A DNA stretch of 64,000 bases from Atrina japonica. Taxonomy: Eukaryota > Mollusca > Bivalvia > Pterioida > Pinnidae. The first letter of the stretch is position 1. Each line of letters begins with the position of its first letter. Where the stretch lies: positions 1 through 64,000 of the forward strand of contig BROG01000638.1 in NCBI GenBank assembly GCA_030159075.1. The letters run 5' to 3'. A program made the position numbers and the translations under genes. The notes under the pieces are model-generated. The model did no database searches. It saw only the letters and a program-made list of their open reading frames with translations, and had not been told where the DNA came from. This document shows positions 24,644-36,400 of this stretch, piece by piece.

Positions 24644-26638
24644 TATAGAGAAATTCACATTTGACACATGTAGGCTGGATGAAGCCTTAAAATAAGTCAT
24701 GTATCTCATTTTTATCACCTAAATTGCAATTCATTCACTTTTACTCATACTTTTAAACAGATTTGAGGGTCTCTATGAAATGGAGCACCTGTTGGGGGTC
24801 CACAAGGTGCAAATTTAATAGGTGTGCTGCCTCTACACACATTATTATGCATTTGTTGCATATTGAGATCTCTTAATTTTATCTGTATGTTTTATATTAC
24901 ACCTAGAACTAATATTTTATCATTTATTGGTCAAAATTCCATCTGTACTTGGAAAACTCAAGTATACCCCCACCCTCTCCTACAAACATGCACATGTTCT
25001 TTTATAAAAAAATCATATAGTTATGGTTATGCATAGTGACTAATTTTAGCAAAATATTTTGGAAAATGATGTGTCTATTGTAAATTTTAACTCATTTGAA
25101 TTAAAATCAGACCTTTTTGAGGTAAAGACTGGTTGATTTTCTTCTTTTGAGGGCAAAATCTACATATTGGACCATGTCATTTTACTTGTGCAGTGTATTT
25201 TGTACCTTTAGCTCTATATATGTACTGTATCTGAAGGGTAAGAACCATCTCATTTTTAAGAAAATTGTATTAAACTGCATTTCAGCATTTAAGTCTCATC
25301 AGTAAAATATTTCATCATGCCATATACACTGTAAACAGTATGAAAATTAATTTAAATACCCCCCCCCCCCCTTATGCTGACCTGTACACAAGAATTTCCA
25401 TATTGTGGTTAGGTCATATTGTGTTAAATTTGGGTAATAGATAATTTGAAAATAAAAGATTTCTTTAGAATTAGGGCGTTTTAACGTTTTTTTAATAATC
25501 TATCAACATTTTAACCTGTAGAAGGAACATTTCAAATTCTTAAATCCAGGAAATATTGTCCAATAAGAGATTTTTATCTAATTATCATACTCAAGTACCT
25601 GTAAAGATAATTATAAAGTATCAATTATATTTTTTTCTGTATTAACTCATCTAATATTCATTCAAGTTGCATGTTTTCATAAGTTTTCTAAATTTTCAGT
25701 CATGCATTTTTTGTTTGAATCACCTTTTTTCACACCCCCCCCCCTTCCAGCAAATGTCACTTAACACTCTCTTGGGGTCATACAAGACAAAAATTAACAC
25801 CTGATATTGACTTTTACTGGTTTTAAAACTTAGTATAATTAAAATTTGACTTAGTTTTTCATCTGAAACAGAACTATACATATGTCATATCCTTTTAAAA
25901 GCAATTTGATTAGCATTTTGCACCATTTAAGTGTCAGTCATTTTAAAGTCAGACTCAGTTATTTGATTACTTACATCATGAGACTGTAATTAAGGGATGA
26001 AACAAAACATGGACATATCTGAAAATTATTACATAACATATTTTATATAAATGAACACAATAGGTCTATTGAAATGTGTTGTATGTAAGGGTATCCCCTC
26101 CGAGAAGTTTTACACTTTTATTAAGGCTGCACTTCATTCCTTGTCAATAAAAGCAATTTGATGATATAAAAAATGACATGTTTTACTTTTAAGTAAGCTT
26201 CAGAAATTCTTCTTTACTTCTGGTGCCTAATTGGTTCCATGCTCATTAAGCAATGATCCAAATTTTAAGTTTTTGTGAAGAAAATTGTATATTTTGTCAC
26301 TTTTTCCATTATTAAGGGGTACCTTCTACCCTTATTTGATAACATGGTCAATATTGGTAAATAATGGTATGAAATCATTCAAAATAATGAAGTATATGTG
26401 TTACAGACAATTCTGAATGAAAAGCATGAAAGAAAAACAGACAACTTCTTCGTATAATGCATTTATTTGTTAATATCAATGAATGGGTTTGAGAGGTAGG
26501 GGTGTGACACATTATAGACTGTGTTTCTCTTCAGGTTGGGTTCCCATCCTCATTATTAAGGGGGCTTGGTGTACAGTTAGTGAGATTTCCAAAAAATGCA
26601 AAATGACAATTTTTGGCAGTGTTTTGGATAAATCTATA
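24644..26638 (+). other. Segment X between the two R repeats
   Basis: About 2.0 kb of AT-rich DNA that begins with TATA and ends with TATA. It contains two poly-C tracts (near 25360 and 25735). No reading frame has a recognisable domain, and there is no primer-binding site or polypurine tract next to the R copies as an LTR element would need. Confidence 0.6.
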
Positions 26639-27098
26639 GGAAAAACACCAGCTTTGTTTACAACATGGGCACAGACATTTTGGACACCCAAAGTTGTGCG
26701 GAGGGTAAAATGAGCCCAGCGATCTGATTGGTCATTAAATGAAAAAAATAGTTTTGCCATTAATAAGTGAAATAAAGGTGATAAAAAAGATACATGAATA
26801 TTGGTAGTACTTTGGAAATTATAGGGTTGACGGTTGAAAATTGAAAGGGAGGGGTCATATGAGAATAGATATTTTCCTTTGGTGCGGAATACTACGAGTT
26901 GTAAACAAGTGAAAAATTTGAAGTAAAAATGCAACGGCAACCTATACTTTTGATTGCAAATTTTGTTATCAAAAATATTGATCTTTCAGCACAGGGTACT
27001 TATTTGGCCCAGATTTAATAAACATGGGAGTGACAGTGACCTGAAGTTTTGTAAATTAGCATTGAGGCCTATGGGGAAATATTTGGTGGTGTCTGTCC
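26639..27098 (+). repeat. 460-bp repeat R, right copy
   Basis: Nearly identical to the copy at 24185-24643. It is preceded by TATA and followed by AGAT, after which the RT reading frame resumes. A 142-codon minus-strand frame across X and R has no domain and was not called. Confidence 0.8.
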
Positions 27099-27665
27099 AG
27101 ATACATAGCAGCATCCAACAAATGTTCTACCAAACCTTTATCTTTACTCCTTACCAAGATATTGACACCCGTTAAGGAAAAACTTCAACAATACTGTACA
27201 GTTGCTTATTCCAGAAGCGGTGTAAATCAGATGTGGATACTTAAAAATTCTAAACAGCTTTTAGAAAACTTGAAGGCACACAATTATTCTCGAATTCACA
27301 GTATCAAAACTTATTACTTCTCTACTATTTACACTACTATTCCACATAAAAAATTAAAAGAAAGACTTTTCAGCATCATAGACAACTGTTTTTTCACTAA
27401 AGGTGGTACCCGAAAATTTAAATATCTAGTGATTGGCTATCAGAATACTTATTTCGTCAAATACCACTCTGATTCTACACATAAATACACTGAAGTTGAT
27501 ATAAAAAATATGCTGGAATTTCTAATAGACAATATATTTGTAATGTTCGGAGACGTGGTCTTTCAACAAACTGGCGGCATTCCTATGGTAACCAATAGTG
27601 CTCCTTTATCGGCCGACCTGTTCCTTTATTCAAACGAAGCAGACTTCATTCAGAAACTGTGGAAT
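27099..27665 (+). pseudogene. Penelope-like family B RT, palm region after insertion
   Basis: Continues the frame from 24184. It shows the KPLSLLLTKIL region, MWILKNSKQLLENLKAHN, a degraded motif A (YYFSTIYTTIPH, where the minus-strand copy has YDFSTLYTTIPH), and motif B region FQQTGGIPMVTNSAPLSADLFLYS. The thumb and YIDD box are absent. At about 27665 the sequence jumps to 3'-region sequence and then folds back into an inverted copy. It is not functional: it is interrupted, truncated and lacks the catalytic YxDD. Confidence 0.75.
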
Positions 27666-28120
27666 CAAAAGAAGAAAAAGACTCAGACGTCTGTACCAAT
27701 TGTGACGAGGATACACAATTGGTACAGACGTCTGAACAACCGCCAACGAAAAGACAACTCAACATTTCACTTAGTGAAACAGAGTAGTCGCAAAGAAGAC
27801 TATTATACCGACTGTAAAATTTGCAGAACGTTAACATTAAACGCGGTTTTCGATATCCCTGTGTCAATAATTTGTCAGTGAGTAGTTTACCTCTGTATAT
27901 GAAATCTTCATATGTTGTACATTCCCTGGCATATCGGATCATTTGTGAAATATAAACTCCATATGCAGGTGGCTGAGGGATATTACTACTTAAATGTGGA
28001 AAATGTACGATGGGAAAGCCGAAATCGTAGCGTTTGTCGTATAGCGTAGTTGCCAATTTCCCGTCTATGTCTATATTAAGTAAAATGTCTAAGTATGAAG
28101 CGTGTGTGCTTGATTCTGTT
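27666..28120 (-). mobile_element. Family B C-terminal RT, inverted copy
   Basis: On minus, 28056 to 27646 is open for 136 codons: ATTLYDKRYDFGFPIVHFP, then LSSNIPQPPAYGVYISQMIR, ARECTTYEDFIYRGKLLTDK and a KFYSRY region. This is the end of the RT domain and the thumb. It meets the plus-strand copy at a palindrome (27684-27734), so the two copies are head to head with no unique DNA between them. Confidence 0.7.
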
Positions 28121-28239
28121 GTATCTTAAATTTTTAGTTCGCTGGGATATATCGTATTGACATATTTATGAAAATTGTCATTATTAATTGACGATTGTCG
28201 ATATGTCGATATATCTAAATGTCAAATTAAAGGACACCG

Positions 28240-29545
28240 CTAACTTTTTCTTCTTTTGATTCAGCACTTTCTGAATAAAGTCTGCTTCATACATTGTCTA
28301 TTAGAAATTCCATTATGTTTTTATATCAACTTCAGTGAAAAGTCTTTCTTGTAATTTTGTATGTGGAATAGTTGTGTAAAGAGTAGAGAAGTCATAAGTT
28401 TTGATACTGTGAATTCGAGAAAAATTGTGTGCCTTCAAATTTTCTAAAAGCTGTTTAGAATTTTTTGTATCCACATCTGATTTACACCGCTTCTGGAATA
28501 AGAAACTGTACAATATTGTTGAAGCATCTCCTTAACGGCTGTCAGTATTTTGGTAATGAGTAAAGATAAAGGTTTAGTAGATCATTTGCTGGATCCTGCT
28601 ATGTATCTTTGCTAATATGGGGTTTTATGAAGTTTAGGTATCCAATACAAATATGGTAGCTCAAAATCGGCATCCGTTGTAGGTATATCAAATGAGCATA
28701 ATACGGACACGTGATTTTGAAGGATCTCGTCCTTTGAAAGTGAGCTACGTGTGTATGTATTAATACTAGAATTAGTATTAAACCCATGTTCTTCTAATAA
28801 ACAATTATAGTAATGTGCCTTACAAATAAAAACTATATTATTTGAGGCTTTGTCTGCTTGTACCAGTACAGATTCATCATATAATGTATCCATGTCAGTT
28901 ACTACTTCTGGATCACTAAATACAGAGAGTTAACGTGTTTTCATAGTCCCTTTAAGTTTTCGAATACGAGATTTTATAAACCATTGTGAGGCTTTTAGCC
29001 TATCAGACAAACTGTTTGGTTCCAAGTCTTCATGTTTGGCCCATCGTCTGGCATAATCTTCGACATAATTCATAACTAAACTGAAATTCTGACGCCCATT
29101 AAAGGAACGGGCTTCCCAGTATTTAAGGTCCCTTAAAAAAAGATTTTTGATACTTTCATTTTCAACAATAGAAACGTCGCCGGTGATGACATGCCCGATA
29201 GGATTGTATTTGAAAGGAGATAAAGCACATGAACATGTGAAAGTGTTATGTAGAAAATGGTTGATGTCCAAGCACTGCAAAATCTGTTTGTAATTGAATA
29301 GTTTGGATGCGATGCTAGGTGTATAGATATATGAAATGCAAGGCGTGGTATTCAATTTAAAATATTATTGAACACAGGACTGGACTTTTTTTGATTTAGA
29401 ACATTGCTAATGTTTAAAGCGTCTATGCCTTTATTTGTAAATTTTAGTTTAAGGAAAAGACTTTTCTGTTTAGAACAGTGATCGATTGTAACGCGTGCAG
29501 GCTTAAACAGTGATAAGCGATGTCCATTATAACGGAGTTCAGTAT
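28240..29545 (-). pseudogene. Penelope-like family B, N-terminal half of RT gene, minus strand
   Basis: Read from 29545 downward: a 5' region, then frame 29355-28930 with TCSCALSPFKYNPIGHVITG, a SFNGRQNFSLVMNYVEDYAR segment and a basic end. After a stop, frame 28893-28612 gives LVQADKASNNIVFICKAHYY and ELPYLYWIPKLHKTPY (RT fingers). Then 28513-28313 gives NSKQLLENLKAH and YDFSTLYTTIPH (motif A), after which part of the palm is deleted. It supplies the uninterrupted version of the site where the R-X-R insert sits. Stops and deletions make it a pseudogene. Confidence 0.75.
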
Positions 29546-29569
29546 GTATTCTGAGGTTGAAGAATCCCT

Positions 29570-30220
29570 TGCTTCATCAACTATCAATGCTCTTACTAAT
29601 ACATCAACAACCACTTCAACTTCTATATCTTTTTATTTTTCATCTACAACAACAAAAACAACAACAACAACAAAAACAACAACAACTACTACTTGTACTT
29701 ATACTACCACCAATACTACTACTACTACTACTACATCCACCAATAGTACTACTACTACTACTACATCCACCAATAGTACTACTACTACTACTACATCCAC
29801 CAATACTACTACTACTACATCCACCAATACTACTACTACTACATCCACCAATAGTAATACTACTACTACATCCACCAATAGTAATACTACTACTATATCC
29901 ACCAATAGTAATACTACTACTACATCCACCAATAGTACTACTACTACTACATCCACCAATACTACTACTACTACTACATCCACCAATAGTACTACTACTA
30001 CTACATCCACCAATAGTACTACTACTACTACATCCACCAATAGTACTACTACTACTACATCCACCAATAGTACTACTACTACTACATCCACCAATAGTAC
30101 TACTACTACTACATCCACCAATAGTACTACTACTACTACATCCACCAATAGTACTACTACTACTACATCCACCAATACTACTACTACTACTACATTCACC
30201 AATACTACTACTACTACTTT
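29570..30220 (+). repeat. ACT-rich minisatellite with CATCCACCAATAGT spacer
   Basis: The unit is a variable number of ACT triplets followed by ACATCCACCAATAGT, about 27-33 bp, in roughly 18 copies from 29700 to 30215, preceded by an ACA/ACAAAA-rich lead-in. All three plus frames and two minus frames are open because the unit is a multiple of three. The longest translation is a Thr/Ser/Asn run. It begins where the family B 5' region ends: the related copy at 56.6 kb lacks the array. Confidence 0.9.
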
Positions 30221-31345
<1,125 letters not shown>

Positions 31346-31509
31346 TGACCTATCGCCAAGTGTCTGACACATGACTGTCCATGCGTTATTTTGACGTCAT
31401 TTAATTGTGATGTCATAATCACACAAGTGTTTGACAGGTCATTTAATTGTGACATCATTATGGAAAAGTTTGCCAAAAGGTGCTGTGTCGGACATTTGGC
31501 GATAGGTCA
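31346..31509. mobile_element. MITE-like element with 25-bp terminal inverted repeats
   Basis: The left end starts TGACCTATCGCCAA and the right end finishes TTGGCGATAGGTCA. The inverted ends extend 25 bp with two mismatches. Inside, a segment of about 27 bp beginning at GTCATTTAATTGTGA is directly duplicated. The element is 164 bp long and noncoding. No target site duplication is evident. Confidence 0.75.
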
Positions 31510-32135
31510 TCTGGAATGTTGTTATTAAAATGATGTTAATGACGTGAGGCACCTTCTGTGACAGGAGACTTCGGTTTAAATCCTTATCAGAGAGAGCCAT
31601 GACTATCACGTCTTATTTCGAGCTCTTGTCTAACAATAAAAGCCCCAAAACAAATGCTCAAGGTACTATAAGGTATTATAATAATAATTGTCCTTTGCAT
31701 GTATAACTTCTAACTGACTCATGGTAATGGTTACCTCTTAGGTGCTCCTTAATATTTTACTCAGTAGTGTTCGTTCACATCTAGTTGACAATGTTAATAT
31801 GGAGTAGATATATCTCGCTTGCATGTTACATATCACACAAACATATGAAATTAAAATTCTGTAAGAGATGTGGTATAAGTACAGTTGTGAATACGAAAAA
31901 CAAAATCTTGTATGAATTATAAAAGAAGTAATTTGCTTTTTGCAATTTTAATAAAATAAAAAAAACTGATACAGAACCATTAAAATTCTAGTTTGGTGAT
32001 ATTTTATCAGTTTTAATCTCTATCTAGCCTGCAATCAAATATGAATATATGTTAAAATAGTCTCTCAGTATTTTGTAACACGAAACCGAAAGAAAATAAA
32101 TATAGCATTTACTGAAGTATGCATTTACCTCCACC
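31510..32135. other. Noncoding sequence
   Basis: A weak tRNA-like phrase (CGGTTTAAATCC near 31573) could be a decayed SINE, but this is not convincing. Nothing else was seen. Confidence 0.4.
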
Positions 32136-32290
32136 CGTAGTGAATCAGTAGTTTTAGCACTCGCTTTGCAAAGTCGGGAATCCCGGTTCGATTCGTAGTT
32201 TGGGTCAAACTTGAGGCTCTCTTTACACAGAAGCCAGTATCTCTTGGTATCTATATTCTTAACTTTGTGCTACCGTTGTAACCCTCCGCA
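32136..32290 (+). mobile_element. Degenerate tRNA-derived SINE
   Basis: A tRNA-like head shows CAGTAGTTTTAGCACTCGC near box A, and a box B-like CCCGGTTCGATTCG. It is followed by about 100 bases of body with no tail. It does not fold as an intact tRNA, so a SINE remnant is preferred over a tRNA gene. Confidence 0.5.
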
Positions 32291-32849
32291 TACGACATTT
32301 TATCATAATGTCATACCATACTTATCGGCTGCTGATAGGCCGTATGTAGATTGATCTTAAAGATTGTAACAAATTTAGTGTCATTTCGACGTCTATTATC
32401 CAAATTAAAAACGACAATATCTAGTTAATTTAATAAGATACACTAAGCATAAACACACAATGCTGTTAACACTGCCAAAAGGTCAGTATACAGTCATTTA
32501 TCTATCTATCCATTAACAATCCAGTTATGAGTTACAAAGTGACACGTTTAATATAATCACATACACGAAACAGCAGAATACCCCAAAGGTCTGCTTGTAT
32601 TATCGTCAATAAGTTAATGTTGTAATGTAATCATATGCAGTATATATAAACGCTTCACGTTTTCCTACATATGGTAAATTTCATAACGCTCATTAACATT
32701 GAATTTATCTATCACAACTAGATAGGCATGAAGACAAACTACACTCCAACTTGCGTCACAACAATTGTACTGGGAAAATACAGTTCAAAATTTAACATGA
32801 AATATTGAAGACCACATTCCTATCGGGACAATCAAAGATATAGCCAGTT
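32291..32849. other. Noncoding AT-rich sequence
   Basis: No feature could be assigned before the T-rich block begins. Confidence 0.5.
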
Positions 32850-33017
32850 TTTTTTTTTTTTTTTGTTTGGCTTTAGATAGTACATTATTTGTATTTATTT
32901 TTAGTAGATTAGTTTAGTATTTATATATGTTTTTGTTTTTTTTTTTTTTAGATAGTGTTTTAGATTTTTAATATTTTTATTTTTTATAGTATTTTTTTTT
33001 TAATAGTATTAGTTTTT
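32850..33017 (+). repeat. Short T-rich, C-depleted block
   Basis: Runs of T broken by single A or AG, as in the large block downstream. It directly precedes the first copy of unique segment U, as the large block precedes the second. Confidence 0.85.
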
Positions 33018-33430
33018 CCATGACATATCGAACTTGTTTTATTCTAAATCATTACGACAGGAAATACAATAGATGTAAGATTTTTATACTGAAACAGAAC
33101 ATGCAGCGAAAAATATACAAATATGACTTGTAAGGAGGTCAGGATATGATCAGGTTCAAGGGATTTTGTTGTTGTATTAAACATTAAATATTACCCTCTA
33201 CTATATTAGGATTATTTGAACTGTTTATAGGTTATTTAATCTTTGTTTTTAAATTCTTTTTTTCTTTACGGTGTATACTACGACGTTAAGAATAGTGTCG
33301 TAGATGAAAATTTTCATCATAAGAATTGGTTTAATGCACTGTAAATATCCAGGTGTTTATCATGTATCCAGCATCTGGATCGAAAACATAAATATATAGC
33401 TTTGATGCAATTACATACACAGGTAATGTA
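33018..33430 (+). repeat. Unique segment U, copy 1
   Basis: It begins CCATGACATATCGAACTT and ends ACACAGGTAATGTATT. It matches 41778-42170 over its whole length except for a few indels (extra TTTTTTC near 33260, a short change after GAACTT) and at least one substitution. It is flanked on both sides by T-rich sequence. Confidence 0.9.
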
Positions 33431-36400
33431 TTTTTTTTTTTTTTTTTGTTTTTATTAGTTTAATTTTTTAATATTAGTTTAGTTTTTTTTATTTTTTTAG
33501 TAGTTATATTTAGTTTTTTACTTTTTTTTTTTTTTATTAGTATTTATTATTTTATTTTATTTTTTTAATTTTTTTGTTAGTTTTAGTTTAGTGAGTATTT
33601 GAGTTTTATTTTTAGTAGTATTTTTAGATTTAGCCAATTATGATAGTAGTAGTTAGTTTATTTTATATTTTAGTAGTTTGGTTTTTTATTTATTAGTAGT
33701 TATTTTTTTTTTTTTTTTATAGATATTATTTGTTTTTATATTTTCATTTTTAGTTTTTTTTTTTTTATTTTTTATTATAATTGTTTTTATGTTTAGTTTT
33801 AGTATTTTTTTTAGTTTTTTTTTATTTTTAGTAGTTATTTTATTTAGATTTATTTAGTTATTTTTAGTTTATATGCTAGTTTTAGTTATATTTTTTATAG
33901 ATAATTATGTTTTTATTTTTTATTTTTAGTTTTGTTTCTGTTGTTTTTTTTTTTGAGTTTTTTTATTATTTTTTATTAGTTTAATTTTATTTTCTTTTTA
34001 TATTTGTTATTATTTATTATAGTATTATTTTTTAGTTTTTTTTTTATTTAATAGTGTTTAGTTTAGTATATATATTTATTTTTGTTTTTTATTTTAAAAT
34101 AGTATTTTTTTTATTATTATTTATTGTTTTTTTGTTTTTTTATTTATTTTTTTATTAGTTTTGTAGTTATTTTTTTTTATTGTTTTTTTTTTATTTTTTT
34201 TTTTATTATTCTAGTTTTTTTAGTTAATTTTTATTTTATATTTGTTTATTATTGTTTTTTTAGTTATTTAATTTTTTTTATTTATTTTTATTATTAATAT
34301 TATTTTTATTTGTTGTTTTTAGTATTTTTTTTGAGTTTTTTATTTAGTATATTTTGTTTTATACGTATTTTAGTATATTTATTATTTTTTAGTATTTATT
34401 ATTATATTTTATTTTAGAATAGTTGTTTAGATTTTAATTTTTTTTTTCTTTTATTTTTATAGTAATTTTCGAATTTAGTATTATTTGTTAGTATTTGATT
34501 TATAGTTATAAGATGATTATATTTTTTTTATAGTTATTTATTTTATTTTTTTTTATTTTTTATTTTTATTATTAGTTTTATATTTATTAGTTTTTTTTGT
34601 ATTTTTTATTTGTTTTTTAGTTTTTTTAGTTTAGTATTTCTTAGTAGTTTTATCTATTTTTGTTTAGTTTTTTTTTTTATTATTTTTTTTTTTATTCTTT
34701 AAGTTTTTAGTATTTTTATAAATATTTTTAGTTATGTATTAATTTATTTTTTTTTATGTTTATTGTAGATTTATTTTATTTATTTTATGATTTTAGTATT
34801 TTTATGTTGTAGTAGATTTTTTTAGTTATTTTATTTTTTCTTACGTTTATTTGTTTTTTAGTTTTTTATTAGTTTTAGTTTTAAAGTTTTAGGATTTTTT
34901 TATTTATTTATTAGTATAGTTTTTAATTGAGAGTCTTTAGTTTTATTTATAATTATTATTGTTATATTTTTATTTTTTTAGTTTTAGTTATATATTCTTT
35001 TTTTAGTATTAATTTTAGTATTTTTTAGATTTTTTTGGATACTTATTTTAGTTTTTAGTTTATTTTTTTATAGTTATTTGTATTAGGTTTTATTTTTATA
35101 GTTTTAGTTTTTTTTTTTTCTATTGAACTTAGTTTTTTTTTTTTTTGAGTTAGATTTATTTATTTAGATTAGTATTTCTTATTTTTAGTATTTTTTGTTT
35201 ATTTTATTTTTTTATTTAGTATTTTAGCTTATGTTATAGTATTTAGTTAGTTATGTATTTAATTATATTTTATTATAGTTTTTTTATTTTTTCTTTCTTA
35301 AGTTTTATTTATATTTTTTTGATATTTTGTTATATAGTAGTTATTATTTAATTTTTTTTATTATTTATATTTTTAATTAATTTTTTTTTTTTTTTAAGTT
35401 TAGTATTAGTTTTTTAGTATTTTTATTAATTTTATTATTTTTTTATTAGTTTTTATTTTATAGTGTTTTTATTTTAGTTTTTATTTTTATATTTATTATT
35501 AGATTTTTATAGTGATATTATTTTTATTAATATATTACGCTTTTTTTAAATTAATCTATATATTTGATTTTTTTTGAATTTATATTAGTATTTTTAGTTC
35601 GTTATTATTAGTTTTTTTTTTTTTTTTTTATATTTTTTAGCTTATTTTTTTTGTTTATGTATTTTTTTTATAGTCATTTATGATATTTTTTTTTAATTTT
35701 TATTTTTTTTAGTACTTTTATATTTAGTTTTTGATATATTTTTCTAGTTACTTATATTTTTAGTTTATGTTTTGTTTTTTAGTTTATTTATAGACTTAAT
35801 TTTTGATTTTTATTATAGTTATTCTTTTGAAGTAGTATTTATTTGATACTTTTTTAGTATTTAGGTTTTTTTTTAGTTTTTTTTTTTTTTTTTTCTTTTG
35901 TTATATATTAGATTTTTATATTATTAAGTTTATTTTTTATTGTTAGTAGATTTTTGATTTTTTTTAGTTTTTTATTTATATTGTTATTTATTATATATTT
36001 TTTATCTTTAGGTATAATTTAGTTATTATAGTTAGTATTTTTAGTTATTTTTTGTTTATTTTTTTATTTTTTTATTTTTTCCTTATTTATTTATATGTAT
36101 ATTTATTTTTGTTTTTATATTTATTTTAATTTTATATTATTATTTTTAGTTTCAATCATTTATCTATTTTTTTATAGTTTCTATTATTTGTTTATATTTT
36201 ATATATTTTTATTTTAGTAATTTTTTAGTTTTTTTTTTTAGTTGTTTTTTTTTTTTTTTAGTTTATTTATTTTTTTAGTTTAGTTTTTTTATATTTTTAT
36301 AATTGTTTGTAGGTATTTATCTAGTTATTTTATATTTTTTTTTAGCTTATAGATTTTTTATTTATATTTTTATTTTTTTTTTTTTTGTTAAGTTTTTATT

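Noticed and set aside
26512..26940. 142-codon minus-strand ORF across X and R
   Set aside because: No recognisable domain, and it spans the boundary between X and R.
24185..27098. Canonical LTR retrotransposon
   Set aside because: The direct repeats do not begin TG and end CA. There is no primer-binding site, polypurine tract or coding region, and the TATA flanking both inner ends argues for separate R insertions. Not fully excluded.
32136..32210. Functional tRNA gene
   Set aside because: Only box B is good; stems do not pair convincingly. A SINE remnant fits better.
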